NCBI RefSeq assembly: GCF_035222485.1
Contig: NC_085924.1
Coordinates: 1,860,001-1,924,000, forward strand
Reading direction: 5' to 3'
DNA from: Podospora pseudoanserina
Taxonomy: Eukaryota > Ascomycota > Sordariomycetes > Sordariales > Podosporaceae
Length of the DNA stretch: 64,000 nucleotides
Both the position numbers and the translations under genes were made by a program. Each line of letters begins with the position of its first letter. Positions within the stretch are counted from its first letter, which is position 1. The notes below the pieces were generated by a model, which saw nothing but the letters and a program-made list of their open reading frames with translations, was not told the origin of the DNA and did not search any database. Of this stretch, positions 53,680 to 64,000 are shown one piece after another.

Positions 53680-55047
53680 TTAAAGCTTAGGAACCAGCCC
53701 AACACCAGTACCGCCCATCACCTTGTCGTTCTCATCCAGAGGGCAAAGCTGGAAGAAGCGCTCCCGCGAGCAGCGCACAAAGGCGGAGCGCTTATGGGGC
53801 AGGTCGATGAACTTGTCCAGACCGAAGCCGTGCATGAGGTCGTACATGAGAACTGAGCTGTTGGTGTACTTGGGCTCACCGACGACGCTCATGGTGCGGG
53901 GCTCGTCAAGGAAGAGGTAGTGCATCAAGCTCGACCACCAGGCGCTCACACGGTGGGGCCCGCGGTAGCGGACGTCGCCCACGAGGGAGTGTCTGCCGCG
54001 GTCGTAGTCGCCGGCAGAGTAGTACGCGCCGATGCGGTCCTCCTGTTGCTTTGTTAGTATTTCTTTCCCAATGTCAAGGTGTTGATGAGGAGGGTGGGAA
54101 GAACATACCTTGCCCCAGTACACCTCAAAATAAGCAAAGCAGACATCGTCGAACCGCGCGAGAATGGTGATCTGATGGGGATCCTCGTGCGCCTTGCGGA
54201 GGTACTCCCTGTGCTGCTCGACCGTGCCCGTCTCGTTCCACCCCTGGGAAACGCGAGGGTCGTTCTGCCAGGTGTGGAACAAGTTGAGGTGTTCGTCATT
54301 CTTGTAGTCGAGCGCGATCATGCTGAACGTCTCCTTGAGGTGGGGAATGTACCGGCTGTAAATGACGGAGCCGGGGATAGGTTTCGCCCGGCGCCTTGGG
54401 TGCCAGCAGAGGGCGGAGGAGTCGCTGGTCATGACGTACTCGGGGGGCGGGAGGGGGTAGCCCGAGAGGTCGGGGTCCTGCTCTTCGGGGACCCAGGCGG
54501 GGCGGGAGCCGAAGGGGGAGCCGGCGCCTTGCCAGAAGGCACCGCGGGAGATGACGAGCTCCTTTGTTGGGGGGGCGTCCTTGATGGCGGTGGTGGGGTG
54601 GTCAATGGCTAGGCCGACGGCCTTGAGCTGGGAGGAGAGCTTGTCGGCGCCGGAGCCGAAGAGAGCGAGGCGGAAGGCTTCCTCGGAGGGGCGGAGGATG
54701 AAGACGGCGTAGGTGATGAGCCACACTTGGCCGACGGTGGGTGGTTGCTCGCTCCTCCAGGTGATGGAGACGGACGGCGTCCGTCTTGCTCTGCCCCAGG
54801 CGGTGTTGTTGGAGTCTTTTGGCTTGTCGCCGAGCTTGAGGTCCTCGGGAGCTGTGAAGAAGATGGCATCGTTGTGAATAGGCTCGCGAAGGGGCTTGAG
54901 GCCCTTACGGGCTTGGAGCTGGAAGCCTTCCTGGCCCTTGACGACGTGGTAGGCGGTCTGGTAGGGGTGAGGGAGTTTGAGGATGGGCTCGGAAGACGCA
55001 GCGTACTCCGCGAGTTGGAGACGCGCTTTTGTTTGCGTTGACGCCAT
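53680..55047 (-). CDS. sidF: N5-hydroxyornithine acyltransferase, SidF/SidL family (siderophore biosynthesis)
   Basis: It transfers an acyl group (anhydromevalonyl in SidF, acetyl in SidL) to N5-hydroxyornithine to make siderophore hydroxamates. Exons 55047-54109 and 54042-53680 give 433 aa, ATG 55047 (MASTQTKARL). The IucB/RimJ-like GNAT half carries SRYIPHLKETFSMIALDYKN, QNDPRVSQGWNETGTVEQHR, AYFEVYWGK, DYDRGRHSLVGDVRYRGPHR and the HYLFLDEPRTM and VGEPK blocks. The 66-nt intron (54108-54043) is a multiple of three without stops. The C-terminus PKL resembles a weak PTS1. The divergent SidI-like neighbour and the shared GATA-rich promoter favour SidF over SidL. Confidence 0.85.
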   Translation of the reverse strand: MASTQTKARLQLAEYAASSEPILKLPHPYQTAYHVVKGQEGFQLQARKGLKPLREPIHNDAIFFTAPEDLKLGDKPKDSNNTAWGRARRTPSVSITWRSEQPPTVGQVWLITYAVFILRPSEEAFRLALFGSGADKLSSQLKAVGLAIDHPTTAIKDAPPTKELVISRGAFWQGAGSPFGSRPAWVPEEQDPDLSGYPLPPPEYVMTSDSSALCWHPRRRAKPIPGSVIYSRYIPHLKETFSMIALDYKNDEHLNLFHTWQNDPRVSQGWNETGTVEQHREYLRKAHEDPHQITILARFDDVCFAYFEVYWGKVCSSHPPHQHLDIGKEILTKQQEDRIGAYYSAGDYDRGRHSLVGDVRYRGPHRVSAWWSSLMHYLFLDEPRTMSVVGEPKYTNSSVLMYDLMHGFGLDKFIDLPHKRSAFVRCSRERFFQLCPLDENDKVMGGTGVGLVPKL

Positions 55048-55468
55048 TGTGATACTGTGTGATCGGGTTCGCGGGAGAAACGTATGACGACACTACTACA
55101 CTGATGAGAGAGTGGTAGTTTTGTCTGACACTCAAGAGGACTACACGTAGCTTTTTTTTTTTTTTACCTTCGGAAAAGCTGTCCCAATTCGTCTTCACAT
55201 GTCCAGTGGGAAAATAAACAGAAAGAATAAAACAAGGATGCCCCTCCCCCACTAGACTCGCAATGAAATGCAACCCCCAGGGCAACTCGCAACCGAAGAG
55301 ATGCTTCTCGGGTCAAACGAGGACCGAAGGCGTGGCTCCTAGATCCATGGTGCCGGTGAAAACCGGTTTGCTGCTTTCATCTTTCCAGCCAAAGGCTCCG
55401 AAACGATGGCCAATGGAAAGGGGGCTCAGGGGGTGGTTGCACAGAAGCCATGGCGTGCTGGGGAACGG

Positions 55469-55477
55469 ATCTGATAA
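55469..55477 (+). promoter_or_regulatory. SreA-consensus element ATCTGATAA, copy 1
   Basis: Exact 9-mer, 422 bp upstream of the SidF-like ATG. Confidence 0.65.
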
Positions 55478-55501
55478 CTTTGTTCGGACGCCAGAAAGCG
55501 G

Positions 55502-55510
55502 ATCAGATAA
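55502..55510 (+). promoter_or_regulatory. SreA-consensus element ATCAGATAA, copy 2
   Basis: Exact 9-mer, 33 bp from copy 1 and in the same orientation. Confidence 0.65.
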
Positions 55511-55791
55511 TTTTTGTCTGCAGACCCCTGTCAGACCTCCACCCTTGGCCAACCGACCTCGGAGGGAGGGGACACAGAACAGAAGACTTGAGAAATTTCG
55601 AGGACGTTGTGTGACTTTGATGGCATCATTCTGCAGGCCGTGGCAACTGGCAAGTCTTTCCTCGTTGTAAAGAACCGTGTCACAAGAATAAAAGAGTGAG
55701 GCACGAACTCAGCTGTAGGAAGGTCTTCTCTTCCGAGACAGAGACGAAAAAACGGGAAAACCCACTACACAAAGACTTGGCATGATTAATC

Positions 55792-55800
55792 TTATCAGAT
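55792..55800 (-). promoter_or_regulatory. SreA-consensus element ATCTGATAA, copy 3
   Basis: Read on the minus strand (plus strand TTATCAGAT). Confidence 0.65.
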
Positions 55801-55903
55801 CGTTTTGATGCCGGCTATTCTGAGGCATTTTACAGGGGTTGCAGTGGACAGTGCGGGTCTGAAAATCATACCATTGCCCCCTGCTCAGTTGCAGCCCTCG
55901 ACT

Positions 55904-55912
55904 TTATCAGAT
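55904..55912 (-). promoter_or_regulatory. SreA-consensus element ATCTGATAA, copy 4
   Basis: Read on the minus strand, 698 bp upstream of the SidI-like ATG and 112 bp from copy 3. Confidence 0.65.
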
Positions 55913-56609
55913 GGAGCTAGCACCAAACTGTCCATCTCATCCTTTCCGCTCTTCACGGCAAACCTCTGCGGGCCAAGTTTCTCGGAGCAAGAGAGAAAAA
56001 TCTGCCATGCACCCCACCTTCTCTGTGTTCCAGCCGAGGATCTTCACTTCTTCTCCTACCGACTGACCGCATCCGATGGAGAAACGAAGCACTGGAGATG
56101 CTGTTCACGCAGTCCAGGTCTGACTCGACAGGCCCAAGGTCAGGGGACAGCAGCATCACAACAGGATCGGTGGCAGGGGAGCTTGGGTAGATCACATCTT
56201 ATCAATCTAATCAATGGCTGGCTGGACATGCCGACATGAGGGCGCGTCACATTCACGATTGGCCACCGGTTGCCAGGAAGCCTGGCCATGCGGCACAAAT
56301 TTTGTCTCCAGCAAAAGGGGGACCCCCCCCTCCTTCTGCTTCGTGGGTGTGTAGGGCCGCATGCCATCCCGTCATAACCCTCCCGTTGCCGGCCCCGGCA
56401 TGGCGGTTCTCGACTCTTCTGGGATGTCTTGTAATTTGTTGAAAAAGTTGTGAAGCCGTTCTGTCGTTCTGGTAGTACCAATCTTGCTCTTGTCGACCGG
56501 AGCTTTTACATACGTTAATATCGAGCCGAGAATAGACCCCGAGCTTCTCGCTATCGCCGTTCCTCCAGACAGCCGGGAATCACACAGTTCAGGCCAGATT
56601 GTTATCAAA

Positions 56610-58396
56610 ATGTCTGCCGTACAAAATCCCGTCGAAGAGGCCGTTGTCCTCCCACAACCTCAGAGGCTGTCCCTTCTCAAGGGCCCAACAGATCCTCCTC
56701 TTGTCGACCTCACCCTCGGAGAACTCCTCAACCTTCAGTGCCTGCACCACGGAAACAGAGAGGGAATTGTGATTCCATGGACAGGAGCGAGATGGACCTA
56801 CAACGAGCTCAATCACCACAGTCGGCTGCTGGCCGCCGCCCTTCTAGAGATGGGCATCGGTGTTGGTGACAGAGTCGGCATCATGGCTGGCAACTGCGAA
56901 CAATATGCTGCTGTTTTCTTCGCCGCCACCAGGATAGGAGCCATTCTCGTCATCATGAACAACACTTATACCCCTACTGAGGCCTTGTACGGTCTCGCCT
57001 TCTCGGGTATGTCTCAGCTCTGATGGGTGATCACCGTGATGCTAACAACGATCCAGAATGCAAGGTTTTCTTCACCACCAAGAAGATTGGCCGTCTCGAT
57101 CAAGGCCCGCTACTCACACAACTTGCTGCCAGAGCGACTGGCCCCAAGGTTGTGATCCTTCGCGGTGATTCCGAGGGTTACCCAACCTACAAGGAGCTTC
57201 TCACTCAAGGAGCTAGGGTAGATCCCGAGCGCCTTCATCATGCTGAGAGCAAGGTGCTTCCTCACCTTGTTTGCAACCTCCAGTTCACCAGCGGCACAAC
57301 CGGTCTTCCCAAAGCTGCAATGCTCACTCATCACAACATTGTCAACAACTCCAGGTTCATCGGAGACCGTATGAGACTCACACACAACGACGTTCTCTGC
57401 TGCCCGCCTCCTCTGTTCCACTGCTTCGGTCTGGTGCTTGGCCTCATGGCCGTCATCACTCACGGTGGAAAGATCATCTACCCTGCCGAGGTGTTCGACG
57501 CACCTGCTACCCTCCGCACCATCATTGAGGAACAGTGCACCGCTGTTCATGGCGTCCCCGCCATGTTCGACAGTCTTTTGGCTCTTCCCAAAGCCAAGAA
57601 TCTCAAGGCGGCCGACCTCCGACTCCGCACCGGCATCGTGGCCGGCGCCCCCGTCCCTCGCTACCTGATGGAGCTCATGGTCTCCAAGCTCGGCATGAAG
57701 GAGTTCACATCCAGCTACGGTCTCACCGAGGCCTCTCCCACTTGCTTCAACGCTTTCACCGACGACCCCATCGACACCCGTCTCACCACCGTTGGCACTC
57801 TGATGCCTCACGCCCGAGCCAAGATTGTGGACCGCGACGGTGTGATTGTGCCCATCGGCACCCGGGGTGAGCTCTGCATCGGCGGGTACCAGCTCCAGGC
57901 CGGCTACTGGAACAACTCGGAAAAGACCAACGACTGCATGATGAAGGACGAGGCCGGCGTCTTGTGGCTGCACACCGGTGACGAGGCCGTCTTTGACGAG
58001 CGTGGATACTGCACCATTACCGGTCGGTTCAAGGACATCATCATTCGAGGAGGGGAGAACATCTACCCGCTCGAGATTGAGGAACGGCTGGTCGCCCACC
58101 CGTCCATCTCCATGGCTGTGGTTGTCGGGCTGAAGGATGCACACTATGGCGAGGTTGTCGGTGCGTTTCTTCAGCTTGACCCTGCTCACACTACTAGCAC
58201 GAAGCCCACTGTTGAGGAGGTGCGTGAGTGGTGTAGGCGGAAGCTGGGGAAGCACAAGGCGCCCACTCATGTGTTTTGGCTGGGCCACGATGGGGTTCCT
58301 GCTGCGGTGCCATTGACGGGGAGTGGAAAGGTGAGAAAGTTTGAGATGGCTCAGTTGGGGAATAAGTTGCTTGAGGGTGCCAAGGCGAAGCTTTGA
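56610..58396 (+). CDS. sidI: Acyl-CoA ligase, SidI-like (mevalonyl-CoA ligase of siderophore synthesis)
   Basis: SidI activates mevalonate as its CoA thioester, which after dehydration supplies the acyl group used by SidF. Exons 56610-57006 and 57057-58396 give 578 aa; ATG 56610 lies after ATCAAA. Adenylate-forming signatures are FTSGTTGLPKAAMLTH (P-loop), SYGLTEASPTCF, HTGDEAVFDERGY and GRFKDIIIRGGENIYP, and GSGKV carries the catalytic Lys. The opening LSLLKGPTDPPLVDLTLGEL resembles SidI as I recall it, more than general 4-coumarate ligases. The C-terminus AKL is a standard PTS1. The last intron-free exon is long. A broader acyl-CoA or AMP ligase is the alternative. Confidence 0.88.
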
Positions 58397-58719
58397 GGGG
58401 TTGGTGTGAGGAAGGTCTAGCTGGGGAGTCGTGATATTGGTTGGACAGAAATTGGCCGGGAAAAGGAAAGACGGAGTTTGCATAATTTGGGTGGGATGGG
58501 GCGGGGAAATTTGCATTTTCTTTTTGCTTGGCTTGGATACAAAAATGATAATACACGCCATGACATTGATTCTGTGGTGCCTAGAATTGCCCACGGATGA
58601 AAGAGACAAGCCCCCAACGACGACCTGAACCGAGCCACAACCGCACAACTAAACAAGTGGTGAGTTCCTTCTCAGTAGACTAATAGTCCCAATTACCTCG
58701 CTAGTGACCATACTTCACA
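58397..58719. other. 3' flank of sidI-like gene, 5' flank of tRNA-Val
   Basis: No gene seen. Confidence 0.4.
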
Positions 58720-58792
58720 GGCCGGCTGGTGTAGTGGTTATCACGTTTGTCTCACACACAAAAGGTGCCAGGTTCGATCCCTGGGTCGGTCA
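58720..58792 (+). tRNA. tRNA-Val (anticodon CAC)
   Basis: 73-nt cloverleaf: acceptor GGCCGGC with GTCGGTC, D arm GTGTAGTGGTTATCAC, anticodon stem TTTGT/ACAAA with loop CTCACAC, and T arm CCAGG TTCGATC CCTGG. No intron. Confidence 0.95.
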
Positions 58793-59580
58793 AATCAGGT
58801 TATCTTTTGCTTCCCAGCTCAGCACCCATAGTTAGGATTGCCTCTGCTTTTTGCACTCGAAGGAGGGAGGCATAGAACACAAGATTTTGCTGCTTGATAG
58901 AAGTGTGTCGTCCCCTGATGATTTACAAAGGAGAAACCTGCTGATATATCCTGCTGGCCCATTATCGATCAGCTGACATTGAGATAAAAGTTAACGAGTG
59001 TGTAAAATAGCTACAGACATGTATATCATCTGTCTGAGATGTACTCAGAACACCAAGAGCTTGGAATTTGATTGTGGTAGGGTCGGGCATCAGCTGTTCA
59101 ACATTGATGTAGACTCGGGTCATTGGTAAGTGGATCCGTTGATTCAAAGAAAGACATTGGGAATGACTGAAATCAAGGAAAATCAATACTTATATTTGGG
59201 ACTTGGGATCTCACTGAAACCAACACAACAGCCAACCAGTTTACACTTCAAGACACACTCGAGCTGTTGCACCCAATGCACCTCCATTATAGCCAAACTC
59301 TCTGAGAAAATTAATAAAGTACGAATAAATCGACATAAATGTGCAAAAAGCATTTGTATTCAAATCATATCTGGTATCTTACTAACAACAAAGCTCCATC
59401 AACCACACAATGCCATGAGCAAATGCAGAACAATAGACTCAAGCAAACACCGCCACAACCGCCGAGATTTCACGTGAAAGCTTCTCCACTTCTCCGCCTC
59501 AACGCATGTACTTGTCGTTTCCTGGCTACCAACGGTTCTGCAAAACATAACTATTTCATCTCTGACTGCATCATCCTGGG
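58793..59580. other. Intergenic: 3' flank of the lipase gene
   Basis: AT-richer than its neighbours; only short frames. No gene seen. Confidence 0.45.
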
Positions 59581-62122
59581 CTATAGCACGGAGTCTTTTC
59601 GTGGTGAGCCGCTGTGATAGGGGTCCGAATCGCTGTCGACATCCGCATCTGAATGATGATTGTTTCTTGGAGGGGAGGATCTCACGATCTTGATGCCGAC
59701 CGGGGTAATAGCCACCTGCGATTCTTTGTGCGGGTCGTCAACGTTGAAATCCTCCATTGCCACTGCCGAGTCGTCTCCCGCATGACTTGGGGATAGAGGC
59801 TTTGCGAAGTCATACAATGGTATCCCGGGCGAATGGAAGTAATCGTGATGTACGGGCCGTCCAGCACGCAAGCTACCGTGGCTCTGGCTAGCACGCTTGA
59901 GTCCTGGCTTGCTCCTCGTACGGGGTCTGCTGGTAGCACGTGTTTTGCTACCAGGACGTCGTGTACCGGCCCGGTGCATCCTGTTCCGGCCACGAAGGCT
60001 CATCTCTAGTCTTTCATCCTCTTCCGACTCTTTGTCCGTCCACTCGTCCTCCATATCCTGCATATTCTGGAAAAGCTTCTCGTGTCTGGCCGCCAGCAGT
60101 TGGATGCTACCGCCAGAACTGCGGCGTCTTTTGTCCCAAGCTCTTACAGGAGTCGCTTCGCCAGATGATGGCTCTTGGTCACGAGGCGTATAACTAGAAC
60201 GTGCATAGCCTCCGGTCGTGAGCTCAACACTTTTACCTCTGCTGTGAAGTGTTCTTCTCGTCGGGCCCTGTGGCTCTGAGACTCCCACAAGACGACGAAG
60301 CTCTACCTGGCTCTTGCTGAACACCACTCGGGCCCTCAGGTTGTGAACGGCCTGGTCCAGCGCCAGCTCAATAGCCAGTCGATCACGGATGCGGCTGAGT
60401 TTAGGCCAGGTTGCCCTCTCACCAATCAGGCAGTTGCGCATCATGAAGTCCGGTGTGGGGTTCTTCAAGATCAGAGGCAAGTCATGCACAGCCGTCTCGG
60501 GAAGAATGGTGATATCCCCCGAGTACTTCTGGCTTAAGATGCAGCGCAATTTGGTAAACAGGTTGGGAAAGATGCCCAACTCTGTCATGAACTGGAGTCT
60601 GTGGAGTGTTTCCTCCTTGGCCAGTGTTGTGAGCGTGTCTAACCAGGCCCCGCTGTCTGGGGATTCTTTCTGCTGACGAAGCTTTCCTGGGGTTGTCGCC
60701 GGATAAAGACGGTCGTCCTTGGATAGGAAAGGAACGATATGTGGGTTGACCTGTGAGACGATGAAATGGTTGACGTTGAACATCTCGGCAAGTCGGGTCA
60801 TGGGCAGGTCATTGTCCACCGAGCCATCAATCCAGTGTTGTGGTGTTGGGTTCCAGGGCACATGGGCACCGGTTGCTGGATCTTTGACTAGCAAAGAAGC
60901 AGCCTGGAAGACGAGAGGAACCGAACACGAAGCTGCCACGGCTGACCAGATCATGACATTAGGGGCCGTGATGTAGTTGAGTAGCCTAGGCAGCTCGTAA
61001 ATCGAAGCTGAAGACACGCAAATGTTGCATATTCTTCTTGTTCGGTTGTAGGCCTCTTGGAATGTCACGTCACCGAGCCAGCTGCGCATTACCCTGGTCA
61101 GGTTCGATATGTCGGCCCAGCACCCTTCGGTAAGGAGTCGTCGAATGTGATCAGGAAGACCGTCCTTCTCGCCTTCGAAAACGCCCAAGTCTCCATAAGG
61201 GAACGCCTCGACCAAGGCGGGAATTTCTTCGTCCTTGCGTGTACACAGAACAGCACAAACAATTGAACCAGCCGAAGCACCCGAGATGATGCGCGGCAGC
61301 AACTTGGATTCATAGAGTGCCTTCAAGACGCCGATGTGGGACATGCCAAAGGTTGCTCCGCCGCTCAGGAGCAGAGCACTCCTTCCGAAACTCTGTCGAG
61401 CGTAGAGCATGCCCTCCAGCAAATCTTGGGGTTCCATGCCGGCCGGGATCGAGTAGGCACTCTTCTCCACCAGTGCCTCGATCGTTTTGACGGCCGAGTC
61501 CACGTAGCGTTCGATGAGGCTCTTGGTCCCAATGTACGAATGGCGGTACAAGTCAATGTTTCCCATTCCACCAAGGTCTCGCGAGAGGGCTGTTCGGATG
61601 AGATACATCATGGTGCTGATATCACAGTCGATCCGGGCAGCATCCAACTCCTTGAGCTTGAGTCGGATCAGTTGGGGGTGGTAGTCGCCACTTGCATCGT
61701 CGAGCTTCCATTCGTCATTCCCTTCGAGCGCATCTAATTCTTTAGCAGCGGCGTTCCAATCCCGCAGCGAAGTAGCCTGGTGTGGTGTTAGTACATGATC
61801 ACCAGAGTGCACGTGCCCCCTCCGAAGCATGGTGCCTGCTTACGCTGTGCATGCGCGCTGCCAGAATCTGCATCCTCTCCTCCGTCCGCCTCTTATCCTC
61901 GCGTTCCGACTCGGTGAGGCCATCTCGCCATGATAAGACAAGGTTGCTAGCGTCCCGGACAATCTTGGTTAATGGTGGGATGTAGGAGTGTGAAGGTGAT
62001 GTTTTCTTCTTCAGCTTTAACGGCGCCGGCCTCGGCCTCGGCCTCTTGGACGCTTTGAGCTTGCCATCCTCAACAGTGTTGACTTGAATAATGGGAGGGC
62101 CATGAACGAGCAGGTCCGTCAT
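59581..62122 (-). CDS. Patatin-like triacylglycerol lipase, Tgl3/4/5 type (824 aa)
   Basis: It mobilises storage triacylglycerol at lipid droplets and may also act as lysophospholipid acyltransferase, as known for Tgl3-5. Exons 62122-61844 and 61776-59581; ATG 62122 (MTDLLVHGPP). After a basic N-terminal region comes the TGL patatin core: LLLSGGATFGMSHIGVLKAL (oxyanion loop), then IISGASAGSIVCAV with the nucleophile Ser about residue 261 (GASAG), and WIDGSVDNDLPM with the catalytic Asp (DG). The C-terminal third is disordered, rich in Ser, Arg and acidic residues, as in Tgl4, whose tail is phosphorylated. The intron is 67 nt. Which of Tgl3/4/5 it corresponds to cannot be told by eye. Confidence 0.92.
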
Positions 62123-64000
62123 TGCGGGGAAATGACGGCAGAGAAGAGCCGGGAGAGGAGCCGGGAGAGGAGGAGGAGGAGGAGGAGGAGGAGCGGGAAG
62201 GGAGAAGATTGGTTCGCAGGCTGTAGTAGGTGGGCAGGTTGGAGGTACGAGACAGGGAGTCGTTTTTCAGTATGTGAGGCATTCGGAGCGAGGGTTGGAT
62301 GGGTTGAGTGGTTTCCTCGTGGCTGATCTGGACACACTTGGGCTTACAACGGGTGACGTAGCGTTGGTTTAAGGGTCAACGGTCACGGAGGACGGGCGGG
62401 CGTTTGAGTAAGTTTGTCGTGGTGGGAGTTGAGTTGACGCGCCGCGAGTCGTGGGGACACCGTTGGGTATCTGTAGCCGCAACTCCTGGCAGACAGCAGA
62501 AGAAAGGCAAAGCAGGGTGACGGGGTATCAGGGAACATTTTGATGTTGTTCCGGCGGCTGGAGCAAAAGGACGAAACAGGCCACCTGACGATGTGCCGCC
62601 GACAGGGATTCAACGGGCGCTGAAGACGAACAAAGACAGAAAAGGCGTAGGCGTGGGGAAAGATGGGATGCAGCAGGCGGGGCGGTCTGGGCACGCAGCT
62701 GACCCCAGAATCTCAGCCTGGGCATTTTCAGCGGCCCACCCCACCACTACCCACCAATCAGTGCCCGACAGCCCAACAGGTCAACACCTGGTGTGATGGG
62801 AATCTCCGTATCGCTAGGTGTGAAGAAGCAGGTTTTACACTGCCAGACTGGAGAGGCCAAATGATCTTCTTTCCATATACAGAGACTCCATCTGTAACTC
62901 GGAAATCCATGACCTCAGCACCTGAAAAGATCGCACAGAAATGGAGACTGTGTGCATAGCCGAGCAATGTGAAGGCGAGACATGCAAGGCACTGCTTCGC
63001 TGGGTTGCACTTGCGTGGTAGCGTAAGGTAAGGTCGGGTAGCGGATGGCAGGAATGGAATGCGGGGGACGGAGTTGCTCGCTTGAGGTGTCTCTCCCGTA
63101 TTATGAAGAACGGGCATTACTCCCTGTGAATTCATCAAGGTCGAACCTGGAAGTGGTTCATGAAAAGGGCAACGCTTGATGCTCTGCTTGGAGACCTGAG
63201 TCAGGCTTGTGGTACGTATGAAAAGCCGGAGATATTCCCGATATCCAGTGTAGCGGTTGGGCAACTGTAGAATACGAAGCAAGGCAGACCTTTCCTTTCA
63301 CATGTCAGTGGCCGTCAAAGCATGTGCTTGATATCGAACTGCAGGGGAATTCACCGCTTGACCTCTGGCTGCCAACACATAGATCATAAGTCACCTACTC
63401 GTACTCGACATATGGTAATTGGCTTCACAACATATGGAAAGAAAAGAAACCCCAGATTTGTTCCTGTCTTTGTTGGGCGTCTCGATCCTCAAGAGGGCCC
63501 AATGTCGCGGTTGTGATTTGCGGGTCTGGGCCGTCAACCTGGAAGTCCGCTGATGACACGATGCTAAGCTATCAATTCGAAGGGGCATACGTGGCTGGAT
63601 CAATGCATTTCCTCTCTAGAAGCGAGACGTCAACAAGCCCAACATTCCACTTGAGAGCAGTCTCGGTGGTTGTGAAGGTCGATTAAAGACAGGGATGGCG
63701 GATCTTGCGGATCAGCGCGGTCATCAGCCGCTCTCTGATTGGCCAACCGAGACCCACCCAACCGGCAGTCAGATTTGGGAAGACCTTTCGAGGTGCACAT
63801 TGGAAAGATAACGCGCGTCCAACAGCATCAACTCTGCGGCGACGACATGGCGAATTGCTTCAGCCCAACTCCCTCGCTCATGGCAAGCTGAAGCTTGCTT
63901 GGGGGTATGCAGCAAGAAAATGCTGCCAGAACCCAACATCACCTTTACGGTGCCGAGTCTCCACGACGCCCTCGACATCGACTGTCGTGTCTACCACCCC
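62123..64000. other. Right-end 1.9 kb without a supported gene
   Basis: This contains the upstream region of the lipase gene (GGA repeat) and nothing else that I can support. Frames of 60-175 codons lack features, and a long minus frame at 62758-63282 has no family resemblance. A gene could begin beyond the right edge. Confidence 0.5.
62166..62193. repeat. GGA trinucleotide repeat upstream of the lipase gene
   Basis: About nine AGG/GGA units in the likely 5' UTR or promoter. Confidence 0.9.

Larger units (their letters stand above)
55048..56609. promoter_or_regulatory. Bidirectional siderophore promoter with four SreA-consensus sites
   Basis: 1.56 kb between the divergent SidF-like and SidI-like start codons. 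Four exact copies of ATCWGATAA (both strands combined) lie at 55469, 55502, 55792 and 55904. The small frames at 55263-55670 and 55805-56239 are not protein-like. A T11 tract at 55151-55161 lies close to the SidF-like start. Confidence 0.75.

Noticed and set aside
57110-58648. 512-codon minus-strand frame
   Set aside because: Antisense shadow of the SidI-like gene.
1-64000. Transposons, LTR or other virus-like elements, CRISPR arrays, RIP-type AT blocks
   Set aside because: Read on both strands; I saw no terminal repeats, polymerase or integrase motifs, spaced repeats or long AT-rich tracts.

Overview
This window is nuclear DNA from a filamentous ascomycete, most likely a sordariomycete (Sordariales-like). 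The genes are short and separated by 0.3-2 kb. Introns are 48-150 nt with GT-AG ends. There is a dispersed single 5S rRNA gene, and a tRNA-Phe whose mature sequence matches, as I remember it, the Neurospora type. The protein set is typical of Pezizomycotina: an asco-laccase with a C-terminal DSG-I tail, siderophore acyltransferase and ligase, and a PLAC8 protein. All function calls come from reading translated sequence by eye; no database was searched. I see no virus-derived element, transposon or CRISPR array.

Layout. 0-6.3 kb: ERV2-type sulfhydryl oxidase (cut by the left edge), a secreted protein of unknown function, a pyruvate-decarboxylase-like gene with two apparent frame breaks, and an unknown protein. 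6.5-11.4 kb: an amidohydrolase/decarboxylase, then two convergent mitochondrial genes (bL36m and a three-exon LYRM2-like gene), the histone N-alpha-acetyltransferase NatD, and a PLAC8 protein. 11.8-18.7 kb: tRNA-Asn, a multi-pass membrane protein with a GC-AG intron, a C2-domain protein and a NUDIX hydrolase. 20.3-24 kb: a large Ser/Thr kinase with a complicated 5' end. 26.7-31 kb: laccase, a small conserved fungal protein and a remnant of a membrane-protein gene. 31.7-41 kb: Kelch/BTB-like protein, 1-Cys peroxiredoxin and a Fat1-type very-long-chain acyl-CoA synthetase. 41.9-49.2 kb: PIG-S of the GPI transamidase, tRNA-Phe, 5S rRNA, an MFS transporter and an arylsulfatase. 49.7-58.4 kb: a short-chain dehydrogenase, an AIF/FSP1-like flavoprotein, and a divergent pair that looks like SidF and SidI. 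58.7-64 kb: tRNA-Val, a Tgl3/4/5-type patatin lipase and an empty right end.

The most coherent functional unit is the divergent pair at 53.7-58.4 kb. A hydroxyornithine acyltransferase (SidF/SidL family) and a mevalonyl-CoA ligase (SidI-like) catalyse consecutive steps of fusarinine-type siderophore synthesis, and both end in -KL tripeptides that suggest peroxisomal import. Their shared 1.56-kb promoter holds four exact copies of ATCWGATAA, the published consensus of the iron-responsive GATA repressor SreA. A fifth copy lies at 51.16 kb upstream of the FSP1-like gene. Other points of interest are an 11-bp tandem duplication that breaks the pyruvate-decarboxylase-like gene, microexons of 9-18 nt in the transporter and laccase, a 5S rRNA whose helix II has changed on both sides, and overlapping upstream ORFs before two genes.
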